Positions 1 to 8,516 of a stretch of 64,000 bases of DNA are shown piece by piece (position 1 is the first letter of the stretch; each line of letters begins with the position of its first letter). Under the pieces are notes generated by a model that was not told the origin of the DNA, searched no databases, and was given only the letters and a program-made list of their open reading frames with translations. Both the position numbers and the translations under genes were made by a program. The DNA is from Elusimicrobium minutum Pei191 (GTDB lineage: Bacteria; Elusimicrobiota; Elusimicrobia; Elusimicrobiales; Elusimicrobiaceae), in contig NC_010644.1 of the NCBI RefSeq assembly GCF_000020145.1, forward strand, positions 372,001-436,000, written 5' to 3'.

Positions 1-450
1 ATTGAACTGTTGGTCGTTGTGCTTATTATAGGAATACTGGCGGCTATAGCTTTGCCGCAATATAACAAAGCTGTGGAAAAATCCCGCGCGGCTGAAGCTT
101 TTACCATATTAAAAGCGATACATTTGGCCAATGAAAGATTCTTTTTACAAACAGGGGTATATAACGCTACTTTTAACGACCTTGATATTGAAATTCCCGG
201 CGCGGACGCTTTCTACCAAGTAGACAGAAAAGAAACAAAAACCTTTTCTTACGCATTAAGAAATGACCTTTCATGGGTTGTTGCAAGCCGTGTTCCGGTA
301 GCTACAAGATACGCTATAGTTTTTGTGCACGGTACGGGTGAACGCCGCTGCGTAATTTATGATACAAAGTATGCTGAAGTTTGCAAATCCTTAGGAGTTG
401 ATACCAGTAAAACGTGTTCTTTTGCGAACGGATGCTTTGTTTTGCAGTAA
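1..450 (+). CDS. Type IV pilin-like protein, 5' end outside the window
   Basis: The reading frame is open from base 1 and begins inside the class III prepilin signal ([20 protein letters not shown]), so only the first few codons, including the start and the GFTL part, are missing. The hydrophobic helix continues into the usual NKAVEKSRAAEA segment, then a variable globular domain. The C-terminal part has three cysteines (in VCKSLG, KTCSF and GCFVLQ). The family is cleaved by prepilin peptidase and assembled at the inner membrane into a pilus or pseudopilus. It resembles the other pilin genes of this window at the N-terminus and differs in the globular part. Which assembly machine uses it cannot be read here. 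Confidence 0.9.
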   Translation: MELLVVVLIIGILAAIALPQYNKAVEKSRAAEAFTILKAIHLANERFFLQTGVYNATFNDLDIEIPGADAFYQVDRKETKTFSYALRNDLSWVVASRVPVATRYAIVFVHGTGERRCVIYDTKYAEVCKSLGVDTSKTCSFANGCFVLQ

Positions 451-579
451 AAGCGGCTTTTTTACTTGTAGATAAAGACACAATCGGTGAACCTGTCTAA
501 ATTTGCTAAAATTTGTAAAGGCATAACCTTTGAAGTATGCATACGGACGGAACACTTGATTATCACAAAATCAATTAAA

Positions 580-642
580 TTGACAGCAAAGTTTGATATT
601 GATATAATTTTAGTGTCCTAAAAAAAGGACATATTGAAATAA
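580..642 (+). promoter_or_regulatory. Consensus promoter and SD-covering hairpin ahead of infC
   Basis: TTGACA at 580-585 and TATAAT at 603-608 are separated by exactly 17 bases, a full sigma-70 consensus. Transcription would start near 614-616. The very next bases form a hairpin: TGTCCT (614-619), a six-A loop, and AGGACA (626-631). The 3' arm contains the only SD-like sequence (AGGA) before the infC start at 643. The layout suggests structure-controlled translation of the IF3 operon; that function is inference. Confidence 0.65.
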
Positions 643-1176
643 ATGGCTAGATACGAAAAACAAGAAAAAAAAGATTTTGTTCGCAAAAACGAACAAATCA
701 GAGTGCCCCAGGTTCGTCTTATTGATTCTGACGGTACTATGTTAGGCGTAAAGTCTGTAACCGAGGCTTTATACTTAGCAAAACAACAAGAGCTTGATCT
801 GGTGGAGATTTCACCAACCGCCGAGCCTCCTGTGTGTAAGATATTAGATTACAGCAAATATCTTTACGAACAGGGCAAAAAACTCAAAGACGCTAAAAAG
901 AAAACAGCTAAAACAGCAATGAAAGAGCTGCGCATAAAATCGAGAATAGCGTCCCACGACTTGGAAGTTAAGATTAAGCATATTGAAGACTTTCTTAAAA
1001 GGAAAGACATGGTTAGGCTTGTGGTAGTTTTCCACGGGCGCGAAAACCAGCATAGGGATTTGGGCGAACAGATGTTGCATGACGTCGCCAAAAGGTTAGA
1101 ACCTATTGCCAATGTTGAGGGGGGCCTTCAGGTCACCGGAAACAGAATGTCAATGATTTTTGTTCCTAAAAACTAG
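643..1176 (+). CDS. infC: Translation initiation factor IF-3
   Basis: A full-length IF3 of 177 residues, normal for the family. The N-terminal domain (about 1-80) has the KNEQIRVPQVRLID opening and the C-terminal domain (about 90-177) ends in the NRMSMIFVPK motif. IF3 binds the 30S subunit, prevents premature 50S joining and checks the start codon. The start is ATG with an in-frame stop immediately upstream, so the rare AUU start used for IF3 autocontrol in some bacteria is absent. It is the first gene of infC-rpmI-rplT and is preceded by a consensus promoter and a hairpin over the SD. Confidence 0.97.
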   Translation: MARYEKQEKKDFVRKNEQIRVPQVRLIDSDGTMLGVKSVTEALYLAKQQELDLVEISPTAEPPVCKILDYSKYLYEQGKKLKDAKKKTAKTAMKELRIKSRIASHDLEVKIKHIEDFLKRKDMVRLVVVFHGRENQHRDLGEQMLHDVAKRLEPIANVEGGLQVTGNRMSMIFVPKN

Positions 1177-1273
1177 GACTTAAATTTCTTTTAAGTTAAA
1201 ACTGCGTCTTACGCGCTTTTTGGCGCGGGTATGCGGTCAATTTAAACATTAAATTATAGAGGTTATTAGAATT
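1177..1273 (+). promoter_or_regulatory. Structured leader between infC and rpmI
   Basis: This spacer contains two small stem-loops: ACTTAAA paired with TTTAAGT near 1179-1197, and CGCGC paired with GCGCG near 1212-1227, followed by an SD-like GAGG at 1259-1262. In other bacteria ribosomal protein L20 represses rpmI-rplT by binding a structured leader in this position. Equivalent control here is inference from position and fold only. Confidence 0.35.
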
Positions 1274-1477
1274 ATGCCAAAGTTAAAAAACCACAGCGGC
1301 GCGAAAAAGAGATTTGCAAAAACCGCTACAGGTAAATATAAACGCAGAAAAGCCGGCAGAAAGCATTTGCTTACGCCGCAATCGGGCTCACGCAAGAGAG
1401 AAATGAGACAGACGGGTATTATTAAACCGGAATCTGCCGAAGGAAAACTCCTTAAAAAATATTTACCGATGGACTAG
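1274..1477 (+). CDS. rpmI: Ribosomal protein L35
   Basis: A 67-residue, strongly basic protein with the L35 pattern: KLKNHSGAKKRF at the start, then the RRKAGRKHLL core. It is a structural protein of the 50S subunit. Length and order (after IF3, before L20) are standard. The start ATG follows a leader with GAGG about ten bases upstream, and the stop lies 15 bases before rplT, so the pair is cotranscribed. Nothing is unusual in the protein itself. Confidence 0.97.
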   Translation: MPKLKNHSGAKKRFAKTATGKYKRRKAGRKHLLTPQSGSRKREMRQTGIIKPESAEGKLLKKYLPMD

Positions 1478-1492
1478 TGGAGAAAAAGATAT

Positions 1493-1849
1493 ATGAGAAT
1501 TAAATTTAGCGTTGCAAGACATGCAAGAAAGAAAAAAGTTTTAAAAAGAGCCAGCGGTTATTACGGTGATAAATCCCGCCGCTTAAGAATGGCTACCCAA
1601 CAAGTAGATAAATCACTTGTTCACGCTTATACGGGCAGAAAAGACAAAAAACACCAGTACAGACAACTTTGGATTACCAGAATTAACGCTGCTGTAAGAG
1701 AAGAAGGTTTGAACTATTCAAACTTTATCAACGGTTTAGCAAAATCAAACATTACGCTTAACAGAAAAATGTTATCCGAAATGGCGATTCAGGATCCGTT
1801 GTCATTTAAAAAGCTTGTGGATGTTGCAAAACAGGCCATAGCCAAATAA
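1493..1849 (+). CDS. rplT: Ribosomal protein L20
   Basis: A complete 118-residue L20, with the basic N-terminal extension (residues 1-60, containing the KRASGYYGDKSRR segment) and the globular C-terminal half that includes the LWITRINAA and NRKMLSEMA motifs. It is needed early in 50S assembly and commonly represses its own operon. It closes infC-rpmI-rplT and is followed 12 bases later by a strong intrinsic terminator. Length and motifs are ordinary for the family. Confidence 0.97.
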   Translation: MRIKFSVARHARKKKVLKRASGYYGDKSRRLRMATQQVDKSLVHAYTGRKDKKHQYRQLWITRINAAVREEGLNYSNFINGLAKSNITLNRKMLSEMAIQDPLSFKKLVDVAKQAIAK

Positions 1850-1861
1850 GCAAAACTTTAT

Positions 1862-1892
1862 AAAAAAGCCGCCTTTTAAAGGCGGCTTTTTT
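1862..1892 (+). terminator. Intrinsic terminator of the infC-rpmI-rplT operon
   Basis: A-rich 5' arm, GCCGCC paired with GGCGGC across a TTTTAAA loop region, followed by a T tract. It lies directly after the rplT stop. Confidence 0.9.
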
Positions 1893-1974
1893 ATTTTGTT
1901 GCTTGAGGTAAATTATTGTGGACGTAATTGTTTGATTTTATTAACGTATTATATTTTTATTTATAAATTTAAGT

Positions 1975-2514
1975 CTATGGGGTCCAAATATATCCTGTTC
2001 CGCCGGCAAAAGAGCTGTCTGTTTTAGCGTTCGGGCCCGCCATTGTTTTGCAAAGTGAAACATATTTATCAATACCTCTAGGCAGACAGGCAAACTCGCC
2101 TGTTTTGATGTTATACATTGGGTCTTGTGCAAAGCGGTAAGCAATAGTTAACTCTGAAGTGTTTAAACCTGTGGAATTGTAATAGGCCACTACAGTATTT
2201 ATAGCATCGAAATGATAGGCCCATTTACCCACAACGCAGGTGTTGCCGGTGCAGCTGTCTTTCATAGAAATATCAAGTTCACTAAAATCACGGGTTGCGG
2301 AGCCTGTTGCAAGCATATGTCGCTTTTGGGCTTCTCCCAAAATTCTTATATTTGTAATGGCTTCAGCGGCTCTTGAGCGCATAACGGCTTTATTGTATTG
2401 AGGCAAGGCTATAGCCGCAAGTATACCTATAATAAGAACAACAACTAACAATTCTATAAGTGTAAAACCTTTGTTTTTAAGGTGTACATCAAATGTCAGA
2501 TATGGAGTTTTCAT
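1975..2514 (-). CDS. Type IV pilin-like protein
   Basis: A 179-residue prepilin. A short leader (about 16 residues ending KNKG) precedes the processing site GFTLIELL, with the conserved Glu at mature position 5, then the helix through [17 protein letters not shown]. The globular region (about 60-179) has four cysteines, including a close pair in SCTGNTC and CKTMAG near the end. The start ATG is preceded by AAAGGAC. It is a stand-alone gene; the next gene on the same strand, 120 bases upstream, is a small protein of unknown function. The role in a pilus or pseudopilus is inferred from the family. Confidence 0.93.
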   Translation of the reverse strand: MKTPYLTFDVHLKNKGFTLIELLVVVLIIGILAAIALPQYNKAVMRSRAAEAITNIRILGEAQKRHMLATGSATRDFSELDISMKDSCTGNTCVVGKWAYHFDAINTVVAYYNSTGLNTSELTIAYRFAQDPMYNIKTGEFACLPRGIDKYVSLCKTMAGPNAKTDSSFAGGTGYIWTP

Positions 2515-2636
2515 ATGGAGTCCTTTTTTATTTATTCTACAAAATAGAGCGTAAAATTTAATCTTGTTAAAAATATAACCTGCTAATATAAAATCTCCTT
2601 GGCAGGTTATGGTTTTAAATATAAAATTAGCAAATT

Positions 2637-2885
2637 TTACTTGTTTAACTCGTCGTATAATTCTTTGTTTTTAACATTTTCTCTGGCTTTGCCGAGGCGT
2701 ACATCGTAAGCGGCGGTATTAATTTGGGGCAAAGCTTTAGCTATGGAGTTTTGTAAATCCCATAATGCCTGCTTTTCGGCGCTGGCACGTTCTACAGGGC
2801 AAGCCCTGCCGTTATTAAAATTGTTAAGCCATTCGTAAAGGACAATAGCTTCATCCTCATTAATTTCTATTTTCAATTTTGCCAT
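2637..2885 (-). CDS. Small acidic protein of unknown function
   Basis: An 82-residue protein that I do not recognise. It begins [20 protein letters not shown] and looks soluble and mainly helical, with alternating charged and hydrophobic residues, no signal peptide and one cysteine. The pattern of an early beta strand followed by a helix beginning at an acidic stretch is typical of small cytoplasmic regulatory or adaptor proteins, but that is only an impression. It sits between a pilin gene and an outer-membrane protein gene on the same strand. The coding call rests on length, a sensible start and codon use like its neighbours. Confidence 0.65.
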   Translation of the reverse strand: MAKLKIEINEDEAIVLYEWLNNFNNGRACPVERASAEKQALWDLQNSIAKALPQINTAAYDVRLGKARENVKNKELYDELNK

Positions 2886-2929
2886 ATTAACATTTAAACC
2901 CCTCTATATTTTTTATTTAATACAGTATA

Positions 2930-4288
2930 CTAAAATCCGCTCCCGAGCATAAGGGAGAAATTATTTTCATTGTTTGTTGTGTCTCTTGTATATGTAAGCC
3001 CTAAAGGCAACGGAAAACGCCAAAATTTATAGTAAGCGCTTGCGCCAAAGCCGTTTTGCCGTGAACTGCTGTGTTTATCGTCCCAAATAAAAGAAGTTTC
3101 GGCAAAAGGCTCAATTGCTAAAATTCCTGTCTTGTTTTTAGCGGCAAGAACTGTTATATAAGCGCCCGCGCCCAAACCTTTTTCACCTCTAAACTCGCGC
3201 GAGTATCTGCCTCGTCCCAATAAGTCGGTTGATTTGGTTTGCAGGGCAAAGGGGCCTTCAAAGGTTTCCTGCGCGTTAACTTCTATGCCTATTACATGCC
3301 TTGCGGGCAGTTCCAAAGCAGTTCTTGCCGAGGCGGACAATTGAGAAATATTAAAATCCGCGCCTGTATGGCTGCCGCCGTTGTTGTAAGTTGTTTCAAA
3401 GTAGTATCCCAGTCTTGGTTTGGGTAGTTTTACAATCTTTTCATCCCTGTCGGACACACCAAGCCCGAATAGGGAGCCGAATGCCGCAGCCGCTCCTTTT
3501 GAGGGTTTCATATGTTTAAAATATTTTGCGGAAGCAAAAACTGTGCTGTGATTGCCCGAGTCTTGCGGCGCGTTAACGCCCGAATAGCTTATTCGACTGT
3601 AGTTGTATCCCGCGCTTAAGGAAAATATTTCCAAAAAAGATCTTCCATAAACAAAAGTTGCGTTGGTTTCTTTAACGTCAAATTGGCGTACTGTGCCGGC
3701 CTTTTTTATACGTGTGGTACTAAAAAGGCTGCTTGGGCTAAAAGAGCCGTTTTCATATTCTCTTTGTTCATAGTCAAGTTTACTAAAAAATATTGCAATA
3801 TTTTGGTCATTAGCGGATAAACTTGCTCCCGCCATATAGCCGTTGCCGCTTATGCCGGCAAGCAGCATAGCCAGCTCGCCTTGTCTAAACAGATTTGCTT
3901 CCATAAGGCTTGCCACAAGCGTTGTGCCGCCTTGTCCGAACCCGGCAAATATTATTGGGAAAACATAGTGCCCGTCTTTGCAGCTTATATTTATGTCTAC
4001 GGTGTTGTCCGTTTTATCTTCAACTTCTATCTCCATCGATTTAAAAATACGCATGTCATGAAGGGCTTTTCTGGCATAGTCAAAGGCTTCGTATGCAAAG
4101 ATATCTCCTTCCTTTAACAGGAATTTTTCTTTTACTATGGGAGGTTCTACCCTTACGGTTGATACATTTACCGAAGATATTGTTTTGCCGTTATATTTGG
4201 AATATTTATCGAAGTCGCTTTTGTCTTGCGAGTATGAAAACGTGTTTGCCGTCAGTATTATTAAAAAGAAAAACTTTAGCTTATCCAT
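2930..4288 (-). CDS. Outer-membrane protein with one POTRA domain and a BamA-type barrel
   Basis: A 452-residue protein with a signal peptide (about 1-20, ending near FSYSQ). Residues about 35-115 read as a single POTRA domain (ISSVNVSTVRVEPP ... LLKEGDIFAYEAFDYARKAL). The rest is alternating beta-strand sequence with glycine and aromatic residues and a C-terminal Phe (LMLGSGF), the usual barrel end signal. The Omp85 superfamily inserts or exports proteins at the outer membrane. True BamA has five POTRA domains and about 800 residues, so this is a small relative of unknown substrate. TAGAAT lies five bases before the ATG with no SD, suggesting a leaderless mRNA. Confidence 0.8.
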   Translation of the reverse strand: MDKLKFFFLIILTANTFSYSQDKSDFDKYSKYNGKTISSVNVSTVRVEPPIVKEKFLLKEGDIFAYEAFDYARKALHDMRIFKSMEIEVEDKTDNTVDINISCKDGHYVFPIIFAGFGQGGTTLVASLMEANLFRQGELAMLLAGISGNGYMAGASLSANDQNIAIFFSKLDYEQREYENGSFSPSSLFSTTRIKKAGTVRQFDVKETNATFVYGRSFLEIFSLSAGYNYSRISYSGVNAPQDSGNHSTVFASAKYFKHMKPSKGAAAAFGSLFGLGVSDRDEKIVKLPKPRLGYYFETTYNNGGSHTGADFNISQLSASARTALELPARHVIGIEVNAQETFEGPFALQTKSTDLLGRGRYSREFRGEKGLGAGAYITVLAAKNKTGILAIEPFAETSFIWDDKHSSSRQNGFGASAYYKFWRFPLPLGLTYTRDTTNNENNFSLMLGSGF

Positions 4289-4359
4289 AATATATTCTAC
4301 ATTTATTTGATGTTATTTAAAAATGATGCATATACTTGATAATTATTTAATAGAATATA

Positions 4360-6162
4360 ATGAATATGAAACTTAAGAACATTTTTATATTTACTTTTAT
4401 AAACCTTGCGATTTGGTGTCTGCTGAGTTTGAAATACTATTTTACAAGCGGATTTTATTGGGATTTTGCGGGACTGATTTTTACTTTAACATTTATTCCC
4501 GGGCATTTATTACTTTTTGCTTTAGGGCTTTTTGTTATTTTGTGCCTTGCCAGTATAATAGGCCCTAGGTTTTGCAAAAACTTCGCTATTTTTGCGGGTG
4601 CTTTTTTCACTCTTTTCTTTTTAACTGACATAATAGTATATTCCCAATACCGCTTTCATATAAGCCTTTCTATGGCGGAGCTGTTTTTTGGACCCGCCGG
4701 GAGGGAAATTTTTGTTTTTCCTATAGGAATGTATTTGCTTATGGCGCTAGGTGTTCTTGTTGTATTAATAGTGCAGGGAATTGCGGTTGCGGTGTCGTGC
4801 AACATTAAGGTTCCGAACAGATTAGTAATTTTAGGTTTTATAGCATTAGTTTTTTGTTTTATAGCGTTTAATTCTTTATACGCTTGGGCCAAGTTTGTTT
4901 CCGTTCCAAGTATAACGGCGCAAATATCTTATTTGCCGTGGGCAAATCCGTTGAGTGTTAATACAAGGCTTAAAAAAATGGGTTTAAATCCCAGTTCTGA
5001 GCCTTTAGTGGCCGCTAAAGGAGAAATGCTTAATTATCCGTTAAATCCTTTAAAGTGCGAAAGCGTAAATCCCAAACTTAACGTTCTTTTTATTTTGGTT
5101 GACTCTTTAAGGTCGGACATGTTTACGCGCGAAATAATGCCTAAAACTTACGCTAAATATAAAAACAGCCGCAACGGATTCCATTTTAAAAACCATGTAA
5201 GCGGCGGCAACGCCACGCAGGCGGGCGTATTTGCTTTTTTCTACGGGCTTCCTTCAACATACTGGAACGCTTTTTCCTCATATAATATGGAGCCTGTTTT
5301 TATGCAGGAAATGAGAACCAGGGGATATGAATTTGGCATATTTTCAAGCGGTAAATTAAACAGTCCGGAATTTCATAAAAATATCTTTTCAGGCATAGAT
5401 AACTTAAGGATCGAGTCTAAGGGAGATACTAAGTATGAAAGAGATATAGATATGCAGCGCGATTTTGAGGCGTTTTTAGACAACAGAGATAAAAAAAGAC
5501 CGTTTTTCGCTTTTATGTTTTATGATTCACCGCATGGCTTTGAATACCCTCCGTCATTTAAAGAAAAATTTAAACCCGCAAAAGAGTTAAATTATATTTC
5601 ACTTACATCTTCTACGGACCCGAAACCCTATCTTAACAAGTATAAAAACTCTATTAACTTTATAGACGGCAAACTGGGCGAAGTTTTTGATATGCTTAAA
5701 GACAGAAAAATAAATGCGGAAACCGTTGTTATTATTACAGGCGACCACGGACAGGAAATCAACGATACCGGCAATAATTTTTGGGGACATAACAGTAATT
5801 TCGCCAAATATCAAACGCATACCCCTCTAATAATGCTTTGGCCCGATAAAAGAGGCAAAGATATTGAATACAGAACAACGCATTATGATATTGTTCCTAC
5901 GGTTATGAAAGAAATTTTGGGTTGTGTGAACCCGCCTTCCGATTATAGTATAGGTTATAATTTGTTTGATGATACTCCCAGACCGTACAGCCTTGTTATA
6001 AGTTATACAAAAAAGGCGGTTATAGTTGACGACAATGTTTCTGTTATAGATAATTACGGCGCTTTGGAGAATTATGACGACCAGTACCGCCCGTTAAAAG
6101 AAAGTGTTGATTCAAAAGCGATATCGGCCGCGTTAAAGGATTTATCAACGTTCTATAAATAA
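4360..6162 (+). CDS. YejM/PbgA-like inner-membrane sulfatase-fold protein
   Basis: A 600-residue protein with about five N-terminal membrane helices (1-200) and a periplasmic alkaline-phosphatase-fold domain. Visible motifs are ILVDSLRSDMF (first metal loop), SGGNATQAGVFAFFYGLPS (nucleophile region; YejM has a similar GNSTR-GIFGLFYG segment) and TGDHGQEI (second metal loop). In enterobacteria YejM controls LPS synthesis through LapB; in other lineages relatives transfer phosphoglycerol or phosphoethanolamine. Which applies here is unknown. An alternative ATG two codons in (4366) lies nine bases after TAGAAT and may be the true start. A terminator follows at 6193. Confidence 0.85.
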   Translation: MNMKLKNIFIFTFINLAIWCLLSLKYYFTSGFYWDFAGLIFTLTFIPGHLLLFALGLFVILCLASIIGPRFCKNFAIFAGAFFTLFFLTDIIVYSQYRFHISLSMAELFFGPAGREIFVFPIGMYLLMALGVLVVLIVQGIAVAVSCNIKVPNRLVILGFIALVFCFIAFNSLYAWAKFVSVPSITAQISYLPWANPLSVNTRLKKMGLNPSSEPLVAAKGEMLNYPLNPLKCESVNPKLNVLFILVDSLRSDMFTREIMPKTYAKYKNSRNGFHFKNHVSGGNATQAGVFAFFYGLPSTYWNAFSSYNMEPVFMQEMRTRGYEFGIFSSGKLNSPEFHKNIFSGIDNLRIESKGDTKYERDIDMQRDFEAFLDNRDKKRPFFAFMFYDSPHGFEYPPSFKEKFKPAKELNYISLTSSTDPKPYLNKYKNSINFIDGKLGEVFDMLKDRKINAETVVIITGDHGQEINDTGNNFWGHNSNFAKYQTHTPLIMLWPDKRGKDIEYRTTHYDIVPTVMKEILGCVNPPSDYSIGYNLFDDTPRPYSLVISYTKKAVIVDDNVSVIDNYGALENYDDQYRPLKESVDSKAISAALKDLSTFYK

Positions 6163-6192
6163 AAAATTGCGGTTTTAAAGATGTTTTATTAT

Positions 6193-6229
6193 AACAATGC
6201 CCGTGCTAAAAGCACGGGCATTGTTTTGC
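6193..6229 (+). terminator. Terminator after the YejM-like gene
   Basis: A perfect 15-base stem (AACAATGCCCGTGCT with its complement, loop AAA) ending in TTGTTTT. It lies 31 bases after the stop codon. Confidence 0.85.
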
Positions 6230-6330
6230 TTAAGATAACCCGGCTTGGTATTTACGGGCGTATATTTTTTTGCATTTTTCTGTTGTTTATATTCCCTTTA
6301 CTTATATTAAGCCCAATAAATTGGGCAAAC

Positions 6331-6361
6331 AAAAACCCCCGCTTTAAAGCGGGGGTTTTTA
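6331..6361 (-). terminator. Terminator of the aldolase gene
   Basis: AAAAACCCCCGCTTTAAAGCGGGGGTTTTT is symmetric, so it can stop transcripts from both sides. It lies just downstream of the fba stop on the minus strand. Confidence 0.85.
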
Positions 6362-6369
6362 TTATAAAC

Positions 6370-7347
6370 TTATTTAACTCTGTTGGCTGAACCTAAAACA
6401 CTTTGGTTTTTTTCCTTATACATTGCTATAAGGTCGGTTCTCGCGGGGCCTAAGTATTTGCGCGGGTCAAATTCTTCGGGTTTTGTTACAAATACTTTGC
6501 GTACAGCCGCTGTCATTACAAGTCTGCCGTCGGAATCAACGTTGATTTTGCAAACCGCTGATTTGGCCGCTTTTCTAAGCTGGTCTTCAGGTATGCCTAC
6601 AGCGTTATCAAGTTTGCCGCCGTATTGGTTAATTGTGGCTACGGCTTTTTGGTCAACGCTTGAAGCGCCGTGAAGGACTATAGGGAAGCCCGGAAGTCTA
6701 TTTGAAACTTCTTCTAAAATATCAAAGCGAAGGGGGGGAACTGATTCACCCGGTTTAACTTTAAATTTATAAGCGCCGTGGCTTGTTCCGATTGAAATAG
6801 CTAAAGAATCACAGCCCGTTCTTTTAACAAAATCTTCTACCTGCGCGGGATCCGTATATGTGTGGTGTTCGGCGGAAACTTCGTCTTCAATACCGGCCAA
6901 AACGCCGAGTTCCGCTTCTACGGTTACGTCATTTGCGTGGGCGTATTCAACAACTTTCTTCGTTAAAGCGATATTTTCTTCATAAGGGAGGTGTGAACCG
7001 TCAATCATGACTGAGGAGAACCCTGAATCAATACAGTCTTTGCAAAGTTCAAAAGAATCACCATGGTCAAGATGTAAAGCTATCGGAACGGGTTTGCCTA
7101 TATCTTTCATCATTTCTACGGCGCCTCTTGCCATCCATCTTAACATTGTGGCGTTGGCATATTTACGCGCTCCGCTTGAAACCTGTACTATAACGGGTGA
7201 GCCTGATTCAACGCAAGCTGTTACAATGGCTTGCAATTGTTCCATATTATTAAAATTGTACGCGGGAACGGCATATCCTTCTTTCATTGCGTTTGCAAAC
7301 ATTTCTTTTGTGTTTACAAAGCCGAGTTCTTTATAAGAAACTGTCAT
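6370..7347 (-). CDS. fba: Fructose-bisphosphate aldolase, class II
   Basis: A 325-residue class II aldolase, which cleaves fructose 1,6-bisphosphate to the two triose phosphates in the cytoplasm. The zinc and catalytic motifs are present: ALHLDHGDSFE (His and catalytic Asp), the SVMIDGSHLPYEENI segment, VEAELG with a metal-binding Glu, the second His in TSHGAYKF and VLHGASSV. The start follows a GGAGG-type SD in the short gap to the divergent M42 peptidase gene. Together with enolase, transketolase and sugar kinase genes it supports a glycolytic life style. No unusual feature. Confidence 0.95.
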   Translation of the reverse strand: MTVSYKELGFVNTKEMFANAMKEGYAVPAYNFNNMEQLQAIVTACVESGSPVIVQVSSGARKYANATMLRWMARGAVEMMKDIGKPVPIALHLDHGDSFELCKDCIDSGFSSVMIDGSHLPYEENIALTKKVVEYAHANDVTVEAELGVLAGIEDEVSAEHHTYTDPAQVEDFVKRTGCDSLAISIGTSHGAYKFKVKPGESVPPLRFDILEEVSNRLPGFPIVLHGASSVDQKAVATINQYGGKLDNAVGIPEDQLRKAAKSAVCKINVDSDGRLVMTAAVRKVFVTKPEEFDPRKYLGPARTDLIAMYKEKNQSVLGSANRVK

Positions 7348-7401
7348 TTTTTAGCCTCCAATAGTATAATCTATACCCTTATTCTACTATTTTGCGCGGC
7401 G

Positions 7402-7436
7402 TTGTGCACAGGCGTTTTTTATGATAGAATCAGACC
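7402..7436 (+). promoter_or_regulatory. Promoter abutting the M42 peptidase start (leaderless layout)
   Basis: TTGTGC (7402-7407), a 17-base spacer, and TAGAAT (7425-7430). The ATG at 7437 lies seven bases past the -10 box, where transcription should start, and no SD is present. Confidence 0.6.
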
Positions 7437-8477
7437 ATGGACATTGAATTATTTAGAAAAATAGCCGAATTGCCGGGTATATCCGGCAGGGAAGAAGCAG
7501 TTAGAGCCGCCCTTCTTAAAATGCTTAAAACATGTACCGATGAGCAGCGTGTTGACGCTATGGGCAATATTATTGCCGTTAAAAAGGGTAAAGGCGTAAG
7601 AAAGCTTATGCTTGCCGCCCATATGGACGAGATAGGCCTTCTTGTAAGCCATATTGAAAATAACGGTTTTTTACGTTTTGTTCCCGTAGGCGGTATTGAC
7701 GCAAGAACGCTTATGAGCCAGCGTGTTGTAATACACACATCAAAAGGGCCGATATTCGGCGTTATAGGAACAAAACCGGTACATTTGCTTGACGCCGCTG
7801 AAGCTTCAAAAGCGCCTGGTATTAAAAGTTTATTTATTGATACCGGTTTGGACGGATCTGAAATAAATTCAATTGTAAGCATAGGCGACCCTGTTACTTT
7901 AGACAGAACTACTGTTGAATTCGGATCTCAAATGATTAACTCCAAAGCTATTGATGACAGAGCAGGCGTTTACGTTTTTATTGAAGCTTTAAAGAAAGTT
8001 AAAAAATTTGACTGTGATATTTACGCCGTTTTCAGCGTGCAGGAAGAAGTTGGTTTAAGAGGAGCAGTAACTTCAACCTTCGGGGTGGACCCGGATTTGG
8101 CGCTTGTTGTTGACGCTACCGCCGCTAATGATTTGCCCGCCACTCCCCCGCAGGAATTTAACTGCCGTTTAGGGCAAGGCGTAGCCATAACAATTATGGA
8201 CGGCGGCTCCATTATCAATCCGCAAATAGTTAAAACTTTAAAAAAGCTGGCTTCGGATAAAAACATTAAACACCAGTTTAAAGTTTCGGCCCGCGGTTCT
8301 AACGACGCTGCTGCCGTGCAAAAAACAAAAAGCGGCGTTCCCGTAGGGCTGCTTTCAATACCTACGCGTTATATACATTCAAGCATAGAAACGGCTTCAA
8401 AAATTGATATAGACGCGGCGGTTGATTTAACAGTGGCTTTTATAGAGAACGCCTGTAAATATAATTTTGATTACTAA
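7437..8477 (+). CDS. M42 family metallopeptidase (aminopeptidase)
   Basis: A 346-residue peptidase of the M42 glutamyl/leucyl aminopeptidase group, usually large cytoplasmic shells with two metal ions per active site that trim peptides. Visible ligands are the His and Asp of AAHMDEIGLLV, the bridging Asp in AIDDRAGVYVF, the catalytic pair in VQEEVGLRG, an Asp in LVVDATAAND, and the His in RYIHSSIETAS. The start matches family N-termini (ELFRKIAELPGISGREE) and has no SD, consistent with the promoter directly against the ATG. Some relatives were once labelled endoglucanases; a peptidase role is more likely. Confidence 0.9.
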   Translation: MDIELFRKIAELPGISGREEAVRAALLKMLKTCTDEQRVDAMGNIIAVKKGKGVRKLMLAAHMDEIGLLVSHIENNGFLRFVPVGGIDARTLMSQRVVIHTSKGPIFGVIGTKPVHLLDAAEASKAPGIKSLFIDTGLDGSEINSIVSIGDPVTLDRTTVEFGSQMINSKAIDDRAGVYVFIEALKKVKKFDCDIYAVFSVQEEVGLRGAVTSTFGVDPDLALVVDATAANDLPATPPQEFNCRLGQGVAITIMDGGSIINPQIVKTLKKLASDKNIKHQFKVSARGSNDAAAVQKTKSGVPVGLLSIPTRYIHSSIETASKIDIDAAVDLTVAFIENACKYNFDY

Positions 8478-8516
8478 AAAAGTTAGGACAAGTCTTTTAA
8501 CTTTAAGGAGAACCCG

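Noticed and set aside
634-645. A non-ATG start for infC upstream of 643
   Set aside because: The codon directly before the ATG is an in-frame stop.
6181-6390. A 69-residue plus-strand frame after the YejM-like gene
   Set aside because: It runs through two hairpin terminators and into the end of the aldolase gene on the other strand; no SD.
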